Below are positions 57,294 through 64,000 of a stretch of 64,000 nt of DNA, piece by piece (the first letter of the stretch is position 1; every line of letters begins with the position of its first letter). The translations under genes and the position numbers were made by a program. This stretch comes from Bacteroidota bacterium (GTDB taxonomy: Bacteria > Bacteroidota > Bacteroidia > UKL13-3), in the NCBI GenBank assembly GCA_027482225.1, contig JAIXWD010000007.1, positions 186,001-250,000 on the forward strand. The letters are read 5' to 3'. The notes below the pieces were generated by a model. It saw only the letters and a list, made by a program, of their open reading frames with translations. It ran no database searches and was not told the origin of the DNA.

Positions 57294-59321
57294 TTAACGT
57301 AACAATCTTAGCAATGCAATCTCGGTAAAAAGAAACAATAAAGTTATGATTATAAACCACCGCCACAACTGTTTACCACTCAACTCACTGCTTATTTGAG
57401 CTCCCAATACTTGAGCATCAGCAGTATTTACAGTTACTTTATTAAATGTTTCGGTTTGTGTAGAAATAGCATCCTCGCTTAAAAAATTCATGCTACTTTC
57501 TGTGCGGTTGTCATTAAACGCCAAAATGGAAAGCACATCGCTGCCACCTTTTTCTGTCACCTTAAACCAACCTGGGCTATTAATAGCATCAGTTTGTATA
57601 ACTTTTTGACCTTGGTATAAAGTGGACTCGGTAATCAATTCTTGCTTTGCACCTTTAATTACAATTAGTTTTTGTGTAATTGTTTTATCTGCGGGTAAAA
57701 AGGCTTGTTTGTTTTGTTTTATAATATAGTAAATAGGGTTATTTTTTTTTGCACCCAATGCCATATTTAACATCATTGGAACAAACAAGCTATGTTGTTG
57801 TAGGTTACTGTAGGTTTCTTTTAAAGGAACTGCTAACTGGTATACATTTCCTTTTTTTACCGATGTTTGCCAAAGTAAATCGTTGCCGTTATTTAATGTT
57901 ATAACAGCCTTGCCACGAGTTTTACTTTCTTTTTGCAAAGGAAAATGAATACTTACCATAGGATAATCGGTATTACCCGTGCGCTGTTTAAACACATCCT
58001 TAAACAATATATGTTGACTGTTAACCGAGTTAACTTTTAAAGATTGGTTTATAGCGTTTGCGTATGCAGGTAATCCAATGGAAGCTCCAAAATTATTAAT
58101 TGCAGTGCTATTTTCTGAAGAAGGAATAATCAATATTTGCCCACCTTGCTCAAGGTAGTTATTCAATTCGTTGCTTAATCCGCTAAACCATTCAGTAGGT
58201 TCATCAACAATAATTAAATTATATTTATTAAAATATTGGTAATTAATATTACCAAAAGAATTTTGTGTTAAAGCATAATTGGCATCATTTGCATAAACTG
58301 CATTTATGAATTTATTGGTACCCTTTCCTAAATATAAAATAGAATGTTGGGTTGTTGGTTTAAAAGCAAAATACAACTTATCATCAAAAGTAATCGGGTA
58401 ATCTGTTATGCTTGCTTCGCCCTCTTGCCATGTATCTCCATTTTGTGTAAATTTAGCCTCTGCCACTAATGATTCTTCTGCAGCTAAGTTTACATTTATA
58501 AGTGCCTTTTGAACTTTATTTAAAGTTACTTTAACTACCAAACCTTCTACCTCTGTTTTGCCATGATTGGTAAGTTTTATTTGAAGCGAAATAGGTTCAT
58601 TGGCCTTAATAAATGGCTTGTTGATGTATACAGAATCTATAGTAATATTTTGCTTCAACTTATTTTCTAAAGGTATAAAGTTGTAGTTAATATTACTATC
58701 AGGCGTTATACCACTAATTTTAAATTGTGTTTGCTGAAAATCGCTGATGATATAAGAATGAAAACAACTATTTCCTTCAACTAAAAATGCAGTATTTTGT
58801 TTGGCCCAAATATCCAATATATTGGCACTAGCAGGTGTAGGTTCAATAATGTCAATTCTTGCTAAAGCCTCTGTTTTATTAACCACACGTTGCTCGCTAC
58901 CACTTAAATCATTGGTTAATACTTGAAACTTATCATGGTTATCGTAGGCATTAACAATGGCGCGTGCTTTATTTTTTGCTATTTCAAATAATGCCCCGTC
59001 AGCGCCTTGAGCATTCATGCTAAAACTATTATCAATAAATACACTTACTACATTATTGCCACCTGTTTTACTATTTTGCCCAAGCGGAATAAACGGTTGT
59101 GCAAAAGCCAAAACCATTGCCGAAACTGCAAAAATACGACATAACAATACCAATAAATCTTTAAGTTTTTGTTTAGATTTATTTTGCTCTTGCAATTGCT
59201 GTAAAAAACGAATGTCGCTAAACACTATTTTTTTATAGCGCCTAAAATGAAATAAATGTATGATAATGGGTATGCTGATAGCAGCTAATGCCCACAAAAA
59301 AACAGGATATACAAATTGCAT
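57294..59321 (-). CDS. BatA-domain (aerotolerance regulator N-terminal) membrane protein with VWA-like domain
   Basis: 675 residues. Two N-terminal helices with LWALAAISIPIIIHLFHFRRYK match the BatA N-terminal domain. The VWA-like segment has VSVFIDNSFSMNAQG (DxSxS MIDAS-like, here DNSFS). A long periplasmic portion follows, with a helix at the C-terminus (WRWFIIITLLFLFTEIALLRLL). These proteins are common in Bacteroidota and act in envelope stress or as adaptors for other Bat proteins. No other Bat gene is in the window. Confidence 0.88.
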   Translation of the reverse strand: MQFVYPVFLWALAAISIPIIIHLFHFRRYKKIVFSDIRFLQQLQEQNKSKQKLKDLLVLLCRIFAVSAMVLAFAQPFIPLGQNSKTGGNNVVSVFIDNSFSMNAQGADGALFEIAKNKARAIVNAYDNHDKFQVLTNDLSGSEQRVVNKTEALARIDIIEPTPASANILDIWAKQNTAFLVEGNSCFHSYIISDFQQTQFKISGITPDSNINYNFIPLENKLKQNITIDSVYINKPFIKANEPISLQIKLTNHGKTEVEGLVVKVTLNKVQKALINVNLAAEESLVAEAKFTQNGDTWQEGEASITDYPITFDDKLYFAFKPTTQHSILYLGKGTNKFINAVYANDANYALTQNSFGNINYQYFNKYNLIIVDEPTEWFSGLSNELNNYLEQGGQILIIPSSENSTAINNFGASIGLPAYANAINQSLKVNSVNSQHILFKDVFKQRTGNTDYPMVSIHFPLQKESKTRGKAVITLNNGNDLLWQTSVKKGNVYQLAVPLKETYSNLQQHSLFVPMMLNMALGAKKNNPIYYIIKQNKQAFLPADKTITQKLIVIKGAKQELITESTLYQGQKVIQTDAINSPGWFKVTEKGGSDVLSILAFNDNRTESSMNFLSEDAISTQTETFNKVTVNTADAQVLGAQISSELSGKQLWRWFIIITLLFLFTEIALLRLLR

Positions 59322-59393
59322 GGGTTGTAAATATAATGAGTTTGGCTATTTATGGCAATTATTTAAGCCTAGTGGCAAACCCTTAAACCAATA

Positions 59394-59699
59394 CTAAAAA
59401 GTAAGTTCAAGATCGGTAAGTTTTTGGTTGTTTTGTATATGTTGATCCACAATCCGTTCAACATCGTTAATAGTAACCTGCCCATAATAAGTACCATCAG
59501 GGTAAATAACCAAAGCAGGTCCATTTCCGCAAGCATCTAAACAACCAGAGCGTTGTGCACGTACTTTACCTTGTAGGCCTTTATCGCGCAATACCTCTTT
59601 AAATTTGTTAACCAATTCCATTCCTCTTGTTTCACCACAACAAGCCTTTCCTTCGGCCTTTTGGTTGGTGCAAATAAAAATATGTTTATCGTATCTCAT
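59394..59699 (-). CDS. Thioredoxin-like [2Fe-2S] ferredoxin
   Basis: 101 residues from the ATG at 59699. Four Cys of the thioredoxin-like ferredoxin type are visible: IFICTNQ, KACCGETRG (two), and SGCLDACGNGP (two), with the loop before YYGQVTINDVERIV. These proteins carry electrons for NAD-linked or nitrogenase-associated systems. The partner is not in the window. It is divergent from the TerC gene across under 50 bases. Confidence 0.9.
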   Translation of the reverse strand: MRYDKHIFICTNQKAEGKACCGETRGMELVNKFKEVLRDKGLQGKVRAQRSGCLDACGNGPALVIYPDGTYYGQVTINDVERIVDQHIQNNQKLTDLELTF

Positions 59700-59746
59700 G
59701 TGGCACAAATGTGGGTATTTTTTTTAATATATTTGCAGCCACAATT

Positions 59747-60496
59747 ATGGATATAATTACCCTTTTTTCTAGACCAGAAGCTTGGCTTTCTTTGATAACA
59801 TTATCAGTTATGGAGATTGTTTTAGGTATTGATAATGTGATTTTTATATCACTTGTTACGGGAAAGCTACCCCCTGAAAACCAAAACAAAGCACGCAGAT
59901 TAGGACTGTTTTTAGCATTATTTATTCGTTTGGTATTACTCTCATTTATCAGCTATATTGTAAATGAAATGACAGAAACACTCTTTGAAGTGTTTGGTCA
60001 TGGACTAAGTTGGAGAGATATTATTTTGTTAGCAGGTGGTTTATTTTTACTATATAAAAGCACTTTAGAAATATATGAATTACTTGAAGCAGATCCAGAA
60101 GAACAGAGTAAAAAAGTAAACCCTACTTTTTGGAATGTGGTTTTACAAGTAATAATAATTGATATTGTTTTTTCATTTGATTCGATTATTACCGCTGTAG
60201 GATTGGCTCAAGATTTACCCATCATGATTGCTGCTGTTGTAGTTTCTATGATTATCATGCTGTTTTTCTCTTCAGCAATTGGTAAATTTATTGACAAACA
60301 CCCAAGTATAAAACTATTGGCTTTGTCGTTTTTACTTACCATTGGTGTTTTATTGGTGGCAGAAAGTTTTGGACAACACGTATCAAAAGGTTATGTATAT
60401 TTTGCAATGGCATTCTCTATTTTAGTGGAGCTGCTTAATATGCGAATGCGCAAAAAACCAAGTAAACCTGTTGAGCTTAAAGATATTTACAAATAA
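59747..60496 (+). CDS. TerC family integral membrane protein
   Basis: 249 residues from the ATG at 59747 (MDIITLFSRPEAWLSL); the upstream GTG start is rejected. It has seven to nine helices with the TerC signatures LSVMEIVLGIDNVIFISLVTGKLP, GHGLSWRDIILLAGGLFLLYKS, and DIVFSFDSIITAVGLA. Conserved acidic residues in helices suggest a metal ion role. TerC proteins export Mn2+ or help metalate secreted proteins; tellurite resistance is only historical. It is followed by a terminator and lipB. Confidence 0.92.
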   Translation: MDIITLFSRPEAWLSLITLSVMEIVLGIDNVIFISLVTGKLPPENQNKARRLGLFLALFIRLVLLSFISYIVNEMTETLFEVFGHGLSWRDIILLAGGLFLLYKSTLEIYELLEADPEEQSKKVNPTFWNVVLQVIIIDIVFSFDSIITAVGLAQDLPIMIAAVVVSMIIMLFFSSAIGKFIDKHPSIKLLALSFLLTIGVLLVAESFGQHVSKGYVYFAMAFSILVELLNMRMRKKPSKPVELKDIYK

Positions 60497-60502
60497 CAAA
60501 AC

Positions 60503-60537
60503 AAGGGAGTAAAGCTATTTTACTCCCTTCATTTTTT
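60503..60537 (+). terminator. Rho-independent terminator of terC
   Basis: An 11-bp perfect stem AAGGGAGTAAA/TTTACTCCCTT (60503-60513 with 60519-60529, loop GCTAT) is followed by six T. It ends five bases before the lipB ATG. Confidence 0.9.
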
Positions 60538-60541
60538 ATAC

Positions 60542-61243
60542 ATGAAAGCGGTAACTTTTATAGATTGGGGTAACATTGCATATCAAGAAGCATGGGACAA
60601 ACAAGAATCTTTTTTTAAACAGAAAGTAGATTGTAAGTTTGTAAACCGCAGTTTACCAGAAAGCGAACAAGTATTACCTCAAAATCATTTAATATTTTGT
60701 GAGCACCCACATGTATATACCTTAGGCAAAAGCGGGAGCGAAAATAACCTATTAATTAATGAAACGTTTTTACAAAAAATTGGTGCTACGTATGTTCCTA
60801 TTAATCGTGGTGGCGATATTACTTACCATGGTCCTGGGCAATTGGTGGGCTATCCTATTTTAGACTTAGAACAGTTTTTTACTGATATACATAAGTACCT
60901 GCGTTTTTTAGAAGAAGCTATCATTCTTACCATTGCCGAATATGGCCTTAAAGGAGAGCGTTACGAAGGTTTTACCGGTGTTTGGCTTGATGCTGCTGAC
61001 CCTAAAAAAGCGCGTAAAATTTGTGCTATGGGGGTGCGTTGTAGCCGTTGGGTAACCATGCATGGATTCGCATTTAACGTAAATACCAACCTCGATTATT
61101 TTAATTATATAGTACCCTGCGGAATTGATGATAAGCAAGTGACCTCATTACAAAAAGAGTTAGGGTGTGAAATTGATATTGAAGACGTAAAAATTAAACT
61201 CAAAAAACACATCGCACAATTGTTTGATATGCAGTTACTATAA
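60542..61243 (+). CDS. lipB: Lipoyl(octanoyl) transferase LipB
   Basis: 233 residues. Motifs: VYTLGKSG, INRGGDITYHGPGQLVGYPIL, the Lys in KARKICAMGVRCSRWVTMHG and the catalytic Cys in IVPCGIDDKQVTSL. It moves octanoyl from ACP to lipoyl domains of 2-oxoacid dehydrogenases. The Cys is in its usual PCGI context, so it should be active. lipA is not in the window. It converges with the GSCFA gene with a two-base gap. Confidence 0.95.
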   Translation: MKAVTFIDWGNIAYQEAWDKQESFFKQKVDCKFVNRSLPESEQVLPQNHLIFCEHPHVYTLGKSGSENNLLINETFLQKIGATYVPINRGGDITYHGPGQLVGYPILDLEQFFTDIHKYLRFLEEAIILTIAEYGLKGERYEGFTGVWLDAADPKKARKICAMGVRCSRWVTMHGFAFNVNTNLDYFNYIVPCGIDDKQVTSLQKELGCEIDIEDVKIKLKKHIAQLFDMQLL

Positions 61244-61245
61244 CC

Positions 61246-62184
61246 TTATTTACTTGTGATATAGGTTGAGTTAAATCGTGTTTCTTTTTCTTTTAATGCC
61301 TCAATAAACTTATCATGCGTAATAGTTCCCTGATGCATGATACGGTGATTTCTCATGGCATTAAGGGCTTTTACATCAGCAATAAATTGTTGGGTTAATT
61401 CATCAAAACAAGTTTTAACCAATTGTTGCCAAACGTATTCAATAGCCTGTGGTGTAGGGTGTATTAGATCTGTGTCGTAAAAACGATAGTCTCGCAATTC
61501 ATCCACCACAACCTCGTAGGCTGGAAAATAATAGGCATTGTTTTGCAGTTTACACAACTCATAAACAGCTTGTAGTAAAATACCTTTACTTACATTATTT
61601 TCAAACAAACCATCTTTAATATGCCTAACCGGACTAACAGTAAACACAAATTGAATGTGTGGTAAAGCCGTCATTACTTCCTGCCAGCAACCTAATATTT
61701 CGTTTACAGTTAATAAGCGTTTATTGAAAATTTGTTGCGGATGTTTATGGCAGTTAGCCACGATAAAATCAAGTGTATCTTTTAACTCATACACAAATGC
61801 AGATCCAAATGTAACATAAACAATGGTTTGGGGTTGATGTATAAATGCTTTTGATACTAGCATACATGCATTTATTTTCTGAAGTAAATCGTTTTTATCG
61901 GTATTACTAAACGTAGAATGATGTTGCCAAGTGTGGTATAAACCATGGTGATTCACCACATCATTTTCTGTAAAAGTTTTACCCTCAGCCAGAGCTAAAA
62001 TTTGCTGTGCAATACTTATTGGATTATACACTACACCGTATGGCTGAGCCAATACTTGGAATTGATGTTGCTTTAACAAATCACTAATATTATCGGCAAA
62101 ACAAGAGCCTGTGAGCAACATAGGTTGTTTGTAGTTAAACCTTTGGTTGGGTGATTTAGGTGTAAAATTTAATTTAAAATCCAT
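61246..62184 (-). CDS. GSCFA domain protein (SGNH-hydrolase-like)
   Basis: 312 residues from the ATG at 62184 (MDFKLNFTPKSPNQ). The name motif is present as LLTGSCFADNISDLL, followed by VVYNPISIAQQIL. Later FVFTVSPVRHIKDGLFEN and a terminal DLIHPTPQAIEYVWQQLV (His for an SGNH-type triad) support a hydrolase-like fold. The family is Bacteroidota-rich and its substrate is unknown, possibly acylated glycans. Confidence 0.9.
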   Translation of the reverse strand: MDFKLNFTPKSPNQRFNYKQPMLLTGSCFADNISDLLKQHQFQVLAQPYGVVYNPISIAQQILALAEGKTFTENDVVNHHGLYHTWQHHSTFSNTDKNDLLQKINACMLVSKAFIHQPQTIVYVTFGSAFVYELKDTLDFIVANCHKHPQQIFNKRLLTVNEILGCWQEVMTALPHIQFVFTVSPVRHIKDGLFENNVSKGILLQAVYELCKLQNNAYYFPAYEVVVDELRDYRFYDTDLIHPTPQAIEYVWQQLVKTCFDELTQQFIADVKALNAMRNHRIMHQGTITHDKFIEALKEKETRFNSTYITSK

Positions 62185-62697
62185 CGCCTGCAAGTTAATC
62201 ATTTACAGCCATCAAAAAATATGGTTTGGGGTTGATTGCACTTTCAACCCTTTCAGGGTTGGTTTGTTATTGTTCATCATCGTCAACCACAAAATGCATT
62301 CGAGGCTATTCACATTCAACCCTTTTAGGGTTGTCATGTGCAATCAAAATAAACAAGTCCGTAGGACTTGAATATGAAAAACCGCGGGTGAAAACCGAGG
62401 CTAGAACTTACAATAAAAAACAACTCCCGAGGAATTGAATGTGTTTTAAAGCTCAAATTTCACGTTCAACCCTATCAGGGTTGCAATTTAGAATCAACCC
62501 AAATGAACTCAAATATCTTCAACTTCAAAACATGTAAACCAAACCAATTAACTAATCACCCAATAACAAGTCAACTAAATACCCATGTACATATCATGTT
62601 TACAACTATTAAAGCCTCTAAACATTATATTCATAAATATTTTCGTTAATTGAATATTGTTAATAAAAATATCCCTTAACCTATAATTACAGCAGCC
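62185..62697. other. Intergenic region holding the hairpin cluster and the phoH promoter
   Basis: About 500 bases between the GSCFA and PhoH genes. The first 300 bases carry the hairpin cluster. The rest (62484-62697) is AT-rich with no repeat or coding frame and should contain the PhoH-gene promoter. Confidence 0.55.
62239..62483. repeat. Cluster of six REP-like hairpins (7-bp arm, 3-nt loop)
   Basis: Three share CACNTT plus CAACCCT-NNN-AGGGTTG (62239-62261, 62311-62333, 62461-62483). Two carry the tag in reverse: CAAGTCC-GTA-GGACTTG then AATATG (62354-62376), and CAACTCC-CGA-GGAATTG then AATGTG (62421-62443). A sixth, imperfect hairpin is at 62382-62400 (CCGCGGGT-GAA-AACCGAGG). The oriented CAYNTT tag and alternate directions resemble REP/BIME arrays mobilised by RAYT transposases. 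No such transposase is in the window. Confidence 0.75.
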
Positions 62698-64000
62698 ATG
62701 GCCAAGAAAGCATCAGAGAAAAAAATTTTTGTTTTAGACACCTCCGTAATTTTATACGATCATAATTGCATCAATAATTTTCAGGAACATGATGTAGCCA
62801 TACCAATAACTGTTCTTGAAGAATTAGATAACTTTAAAAAAGGTAACGACACCATTAATTTCGAAGCGCGAGAGTTTATTCGTTACCTCGATAAACTTTC
62901 AGGAGAATATACTTTAACGGAATGGATACCAATTAACGGGCGAGGAAGAGGAAAGTTACGCGTGCAGTTTAAAGAAAAAGCAACCATTGATGCCATGGTA
63001 GTTTTTGGCGATAGAAAAGCCGATCATAAGATATTAAATGCAGCCATGGCTATTAGTGAAGAGTACCCTTCGCGAAAAGTAATTATGGTTACAAAAGATG
63101 TAAACTTAAGACTTAAAGCAAAATCGTTAAACATTAATGCTGAAGACTACGAAACAGGTAAAATTAAAAACCTTGATACTTTACATACTGGAATTTCAAC
63201 CGTTGATGGTGTTAAACAATCGGTTATTGATTTGATTTATGCTGATGGTTTTGTTAGCTACGATTTATTGTTTAAAAAAAAGCCAGCAGCCAACCATTAT
63301 TTTATCCTAAAGAACAATAAAACCAGTGTATTGTGTTATTACAATCAACAAAACGAAAGCATAGAACGTATTGATAAACGAACTGCACATGGAATTAAAC
63401 CACGAAATGCAGAACAAACATTTGCCATGCATGCCGTGCTTAATCAAAATGTATCGTTAGTTAGTATTCAAGGTGTGGCTGGCACAGGTAAAACACTTTT
63501 GGCACTTGCCGCTGCTTTAGAACAACGACATAAATACCGACAAATATATTTAGCACGCCCTATTGTGCCACTCGGGAATAAAGACATTGGTTATTTACCA
63601 GGAGATATTAAAAGTAAAATTAATCCATACATGGAACCGCTTTGGGATAACCTTAAGCTAATACAAAACCAATGGAAAGAAACTGACAAGGAGTATCAAA
63701 AAATTACAGAGATGGTAACTCAAGAAAAATTGTTAGTTACGCCATTGGCTTATATTAGAGGTAGAAGTTTATCTAACATCTTATTTATTATAGACGAAGC
63801 ACAAAATTTAACTCCACTTGAGGTTAAAACTATTATTACACGTGCAGGAGAAGGCAGTAAAATAGTTTTTACAGGTGATGTTTTTCAGATAGATACTCCT
63901 TATCTTGATGCACAATCTAACGGTTTAAGTTATTTGATTGACCGTATACGTGATAACCCTATTTATGCGCATATAACACTTGAAAAAGGTGAACGGAGTG
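62698..64000 (+). CDS. PIN-PhoH family ATPase (3' truncated by window)
   Basis: 434 codons are visible from the ATG at 62698 and the frame stays open to the window end. The N-terminal PIN domain (1-150) begins KKIFVLDTSVILYDHNC (acidic nuclease residues). The PhoH domain has Walker A GVAGTGKT (259-266), then IYLARPIVPLGNKDIGYLPGD and Walker B-like ILFIIDEAQNLTPLEVKTII with GEGSKIVFTGD. PhoH2-type proteins are RNA helicases/RNases that are ATP-dependent. The C-terminus is beyond the window. The hairpin cluster lies just upstream. Confidence 0.93.
   Translation, partial: MAKKASEKKIFVLDTSVILYDHNCINNFQEHDVAIPITVLEELDNFKKGNDTINFEAREFIRYLDKLSGEYTLTEWIPINGRGRGKLRVQFKEKATIDAMVVFGDRKADHKILNAAMAISEEYPSRKVIMVTKDVNLRLKAKSLNINAEDYETGKIKNLDTLHTGISTVDGVKQSVIDLIYADGFVSYDLLFKKKPAANHYFILKNNKTSVLCYYNQQNESIERIDKRTAHGIKPRNAEQTFAMHAVLNQNVSLVSIQGVAGTGKTLLALAAALEQRHKYRQIYLARPIVPLGNKDIGYLPGDIKSKINPYMEPLWDNLKLIQNQWKETDKEYQKITEMVTQEKLLVTPLAYIRGRSLSNILFIIDEAQNLTPLEVKTIITRAGEGSKIVFTGDVFQIDTPYLDAQSNGLSYLIDRIRDNPIYAHITLEKGERS

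Noticed and set aside
60542-61243. LipB suspected of lacking its catalytic Cys because the SRWVT motif has none
   Set aside because: The catalytic Cys of LipB lies later, in IVPCGIDD, and the Lys in KARKICAMG is also present; the enzyme looks normal.
62239-62483. Repeats resembling a CRISPR array
   Set aside because: Copies are palindromes of 17 bases with differing arm sequences, irregular spacing (28-72 bases) and both orientations, with no cas genes; a REP-like array fits better.

Overview
The window is a low-G+C bacterial chromosome segment from a member of the Bacteroidota. Evidence for this is a C-terminal Por/T9SS sorting domain on a secreted YHYH protein, a BatA-type membrane protein, a GSCFA protein, an OmpA protein with PD40-like repeats, DUF2911, a CtlX hydrolase, an Mpl ligase and the absence of clear Shine-Dalgarno sequences. 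A genus cannot be named from the sequence. Gene content is mostly housekeeping. There is no prophage, insertion sequence, CRISPR array or rRNA operon.

Layout. 1-6.5 kb: end of a TonB-dependent receptor, a MOSC protein, mpl, then a tight three-gene cassette (MbnP-like protein, MbnH-like dihaem peroxidase, T9SS-exported YHYH protein) that looks like a copper-handling or protein-modifying unit. 6.5-12.6 kb (minus strand): TPR membrane protein, SulP transporter, then a four-gene run of glycosyltransferase, MacB-type permease, outer-membrane protein and a cysteine-less IscA-like protein. 12.7-18.4 kb: sigma-54 response regulator, Sua5, RlpA, RarA, 3-hydroxyanthranilate dioxygenase, DUF1223. 18.7-24.7 kb: dnaX split over two frames by an A10 run, DUF502, UbiA, a divergent ctlX/arginase pair, tRNA-Arg(CCG) and a small lipoprotein. 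24.9-31.5 kb (minus): parC, parE, a decayed nucleotidyltransferase module and a 2OG-Fe(II) oxygenase. 31.6-42.3 kb: tamB, tsaD, an MltD-type transglycosylase, a GNAT enzyme, a tandem D-Ala-D-Ala ligase and a TlpA-like thioredoxin. 42.3-47 kb (minus): dnaJ, grpE, a cysteine-less thioredoxin-fold protein, murA and a low-molecular-weight phosphatase. 47-64 kb: lipoprotein, priA, a small conserved protein, a cold-shock protein, FUSC, HEAT-like, DUF2911, OmpA/PD40, aldose epimerase, BatA-like, [2Fe-2S] ferredoxin, TerC, lipB, GSCFA, a cluster of REP-like hairpins, and a PIN-PhoH ATPase cut by the window end.

How the genes fit together. Envelope construction dominates (mpl, murA, tandem ddl, two lytic-transglycosylase-type proteins, tamB, OmpA/PD40, BatA). 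Two t6A tRNA modification genes (sua5, tsaD), replication and repair genes (dnaX, rarA, priA, parC/parE) and chaperones (dnaJ/grpE) supply the core. Arginine and citrulline both feed to ornithine through arginase and CtlX.

The strongest unusual signals are: (i) dnaX, whose short (gamma) and long (tau) products need a shift at A10; (ii) the MbnP/MbnH/YHYH cassette; (iii) several familiar proteins missing hallmark cysteines (MurA Cys to Asp, DnaJ without zinc centre I, a thioredoxin fold with SxxS, an IscA fold with no Cys); (iv) an oriented cluster of 7-3-7 hairpins before phoH.
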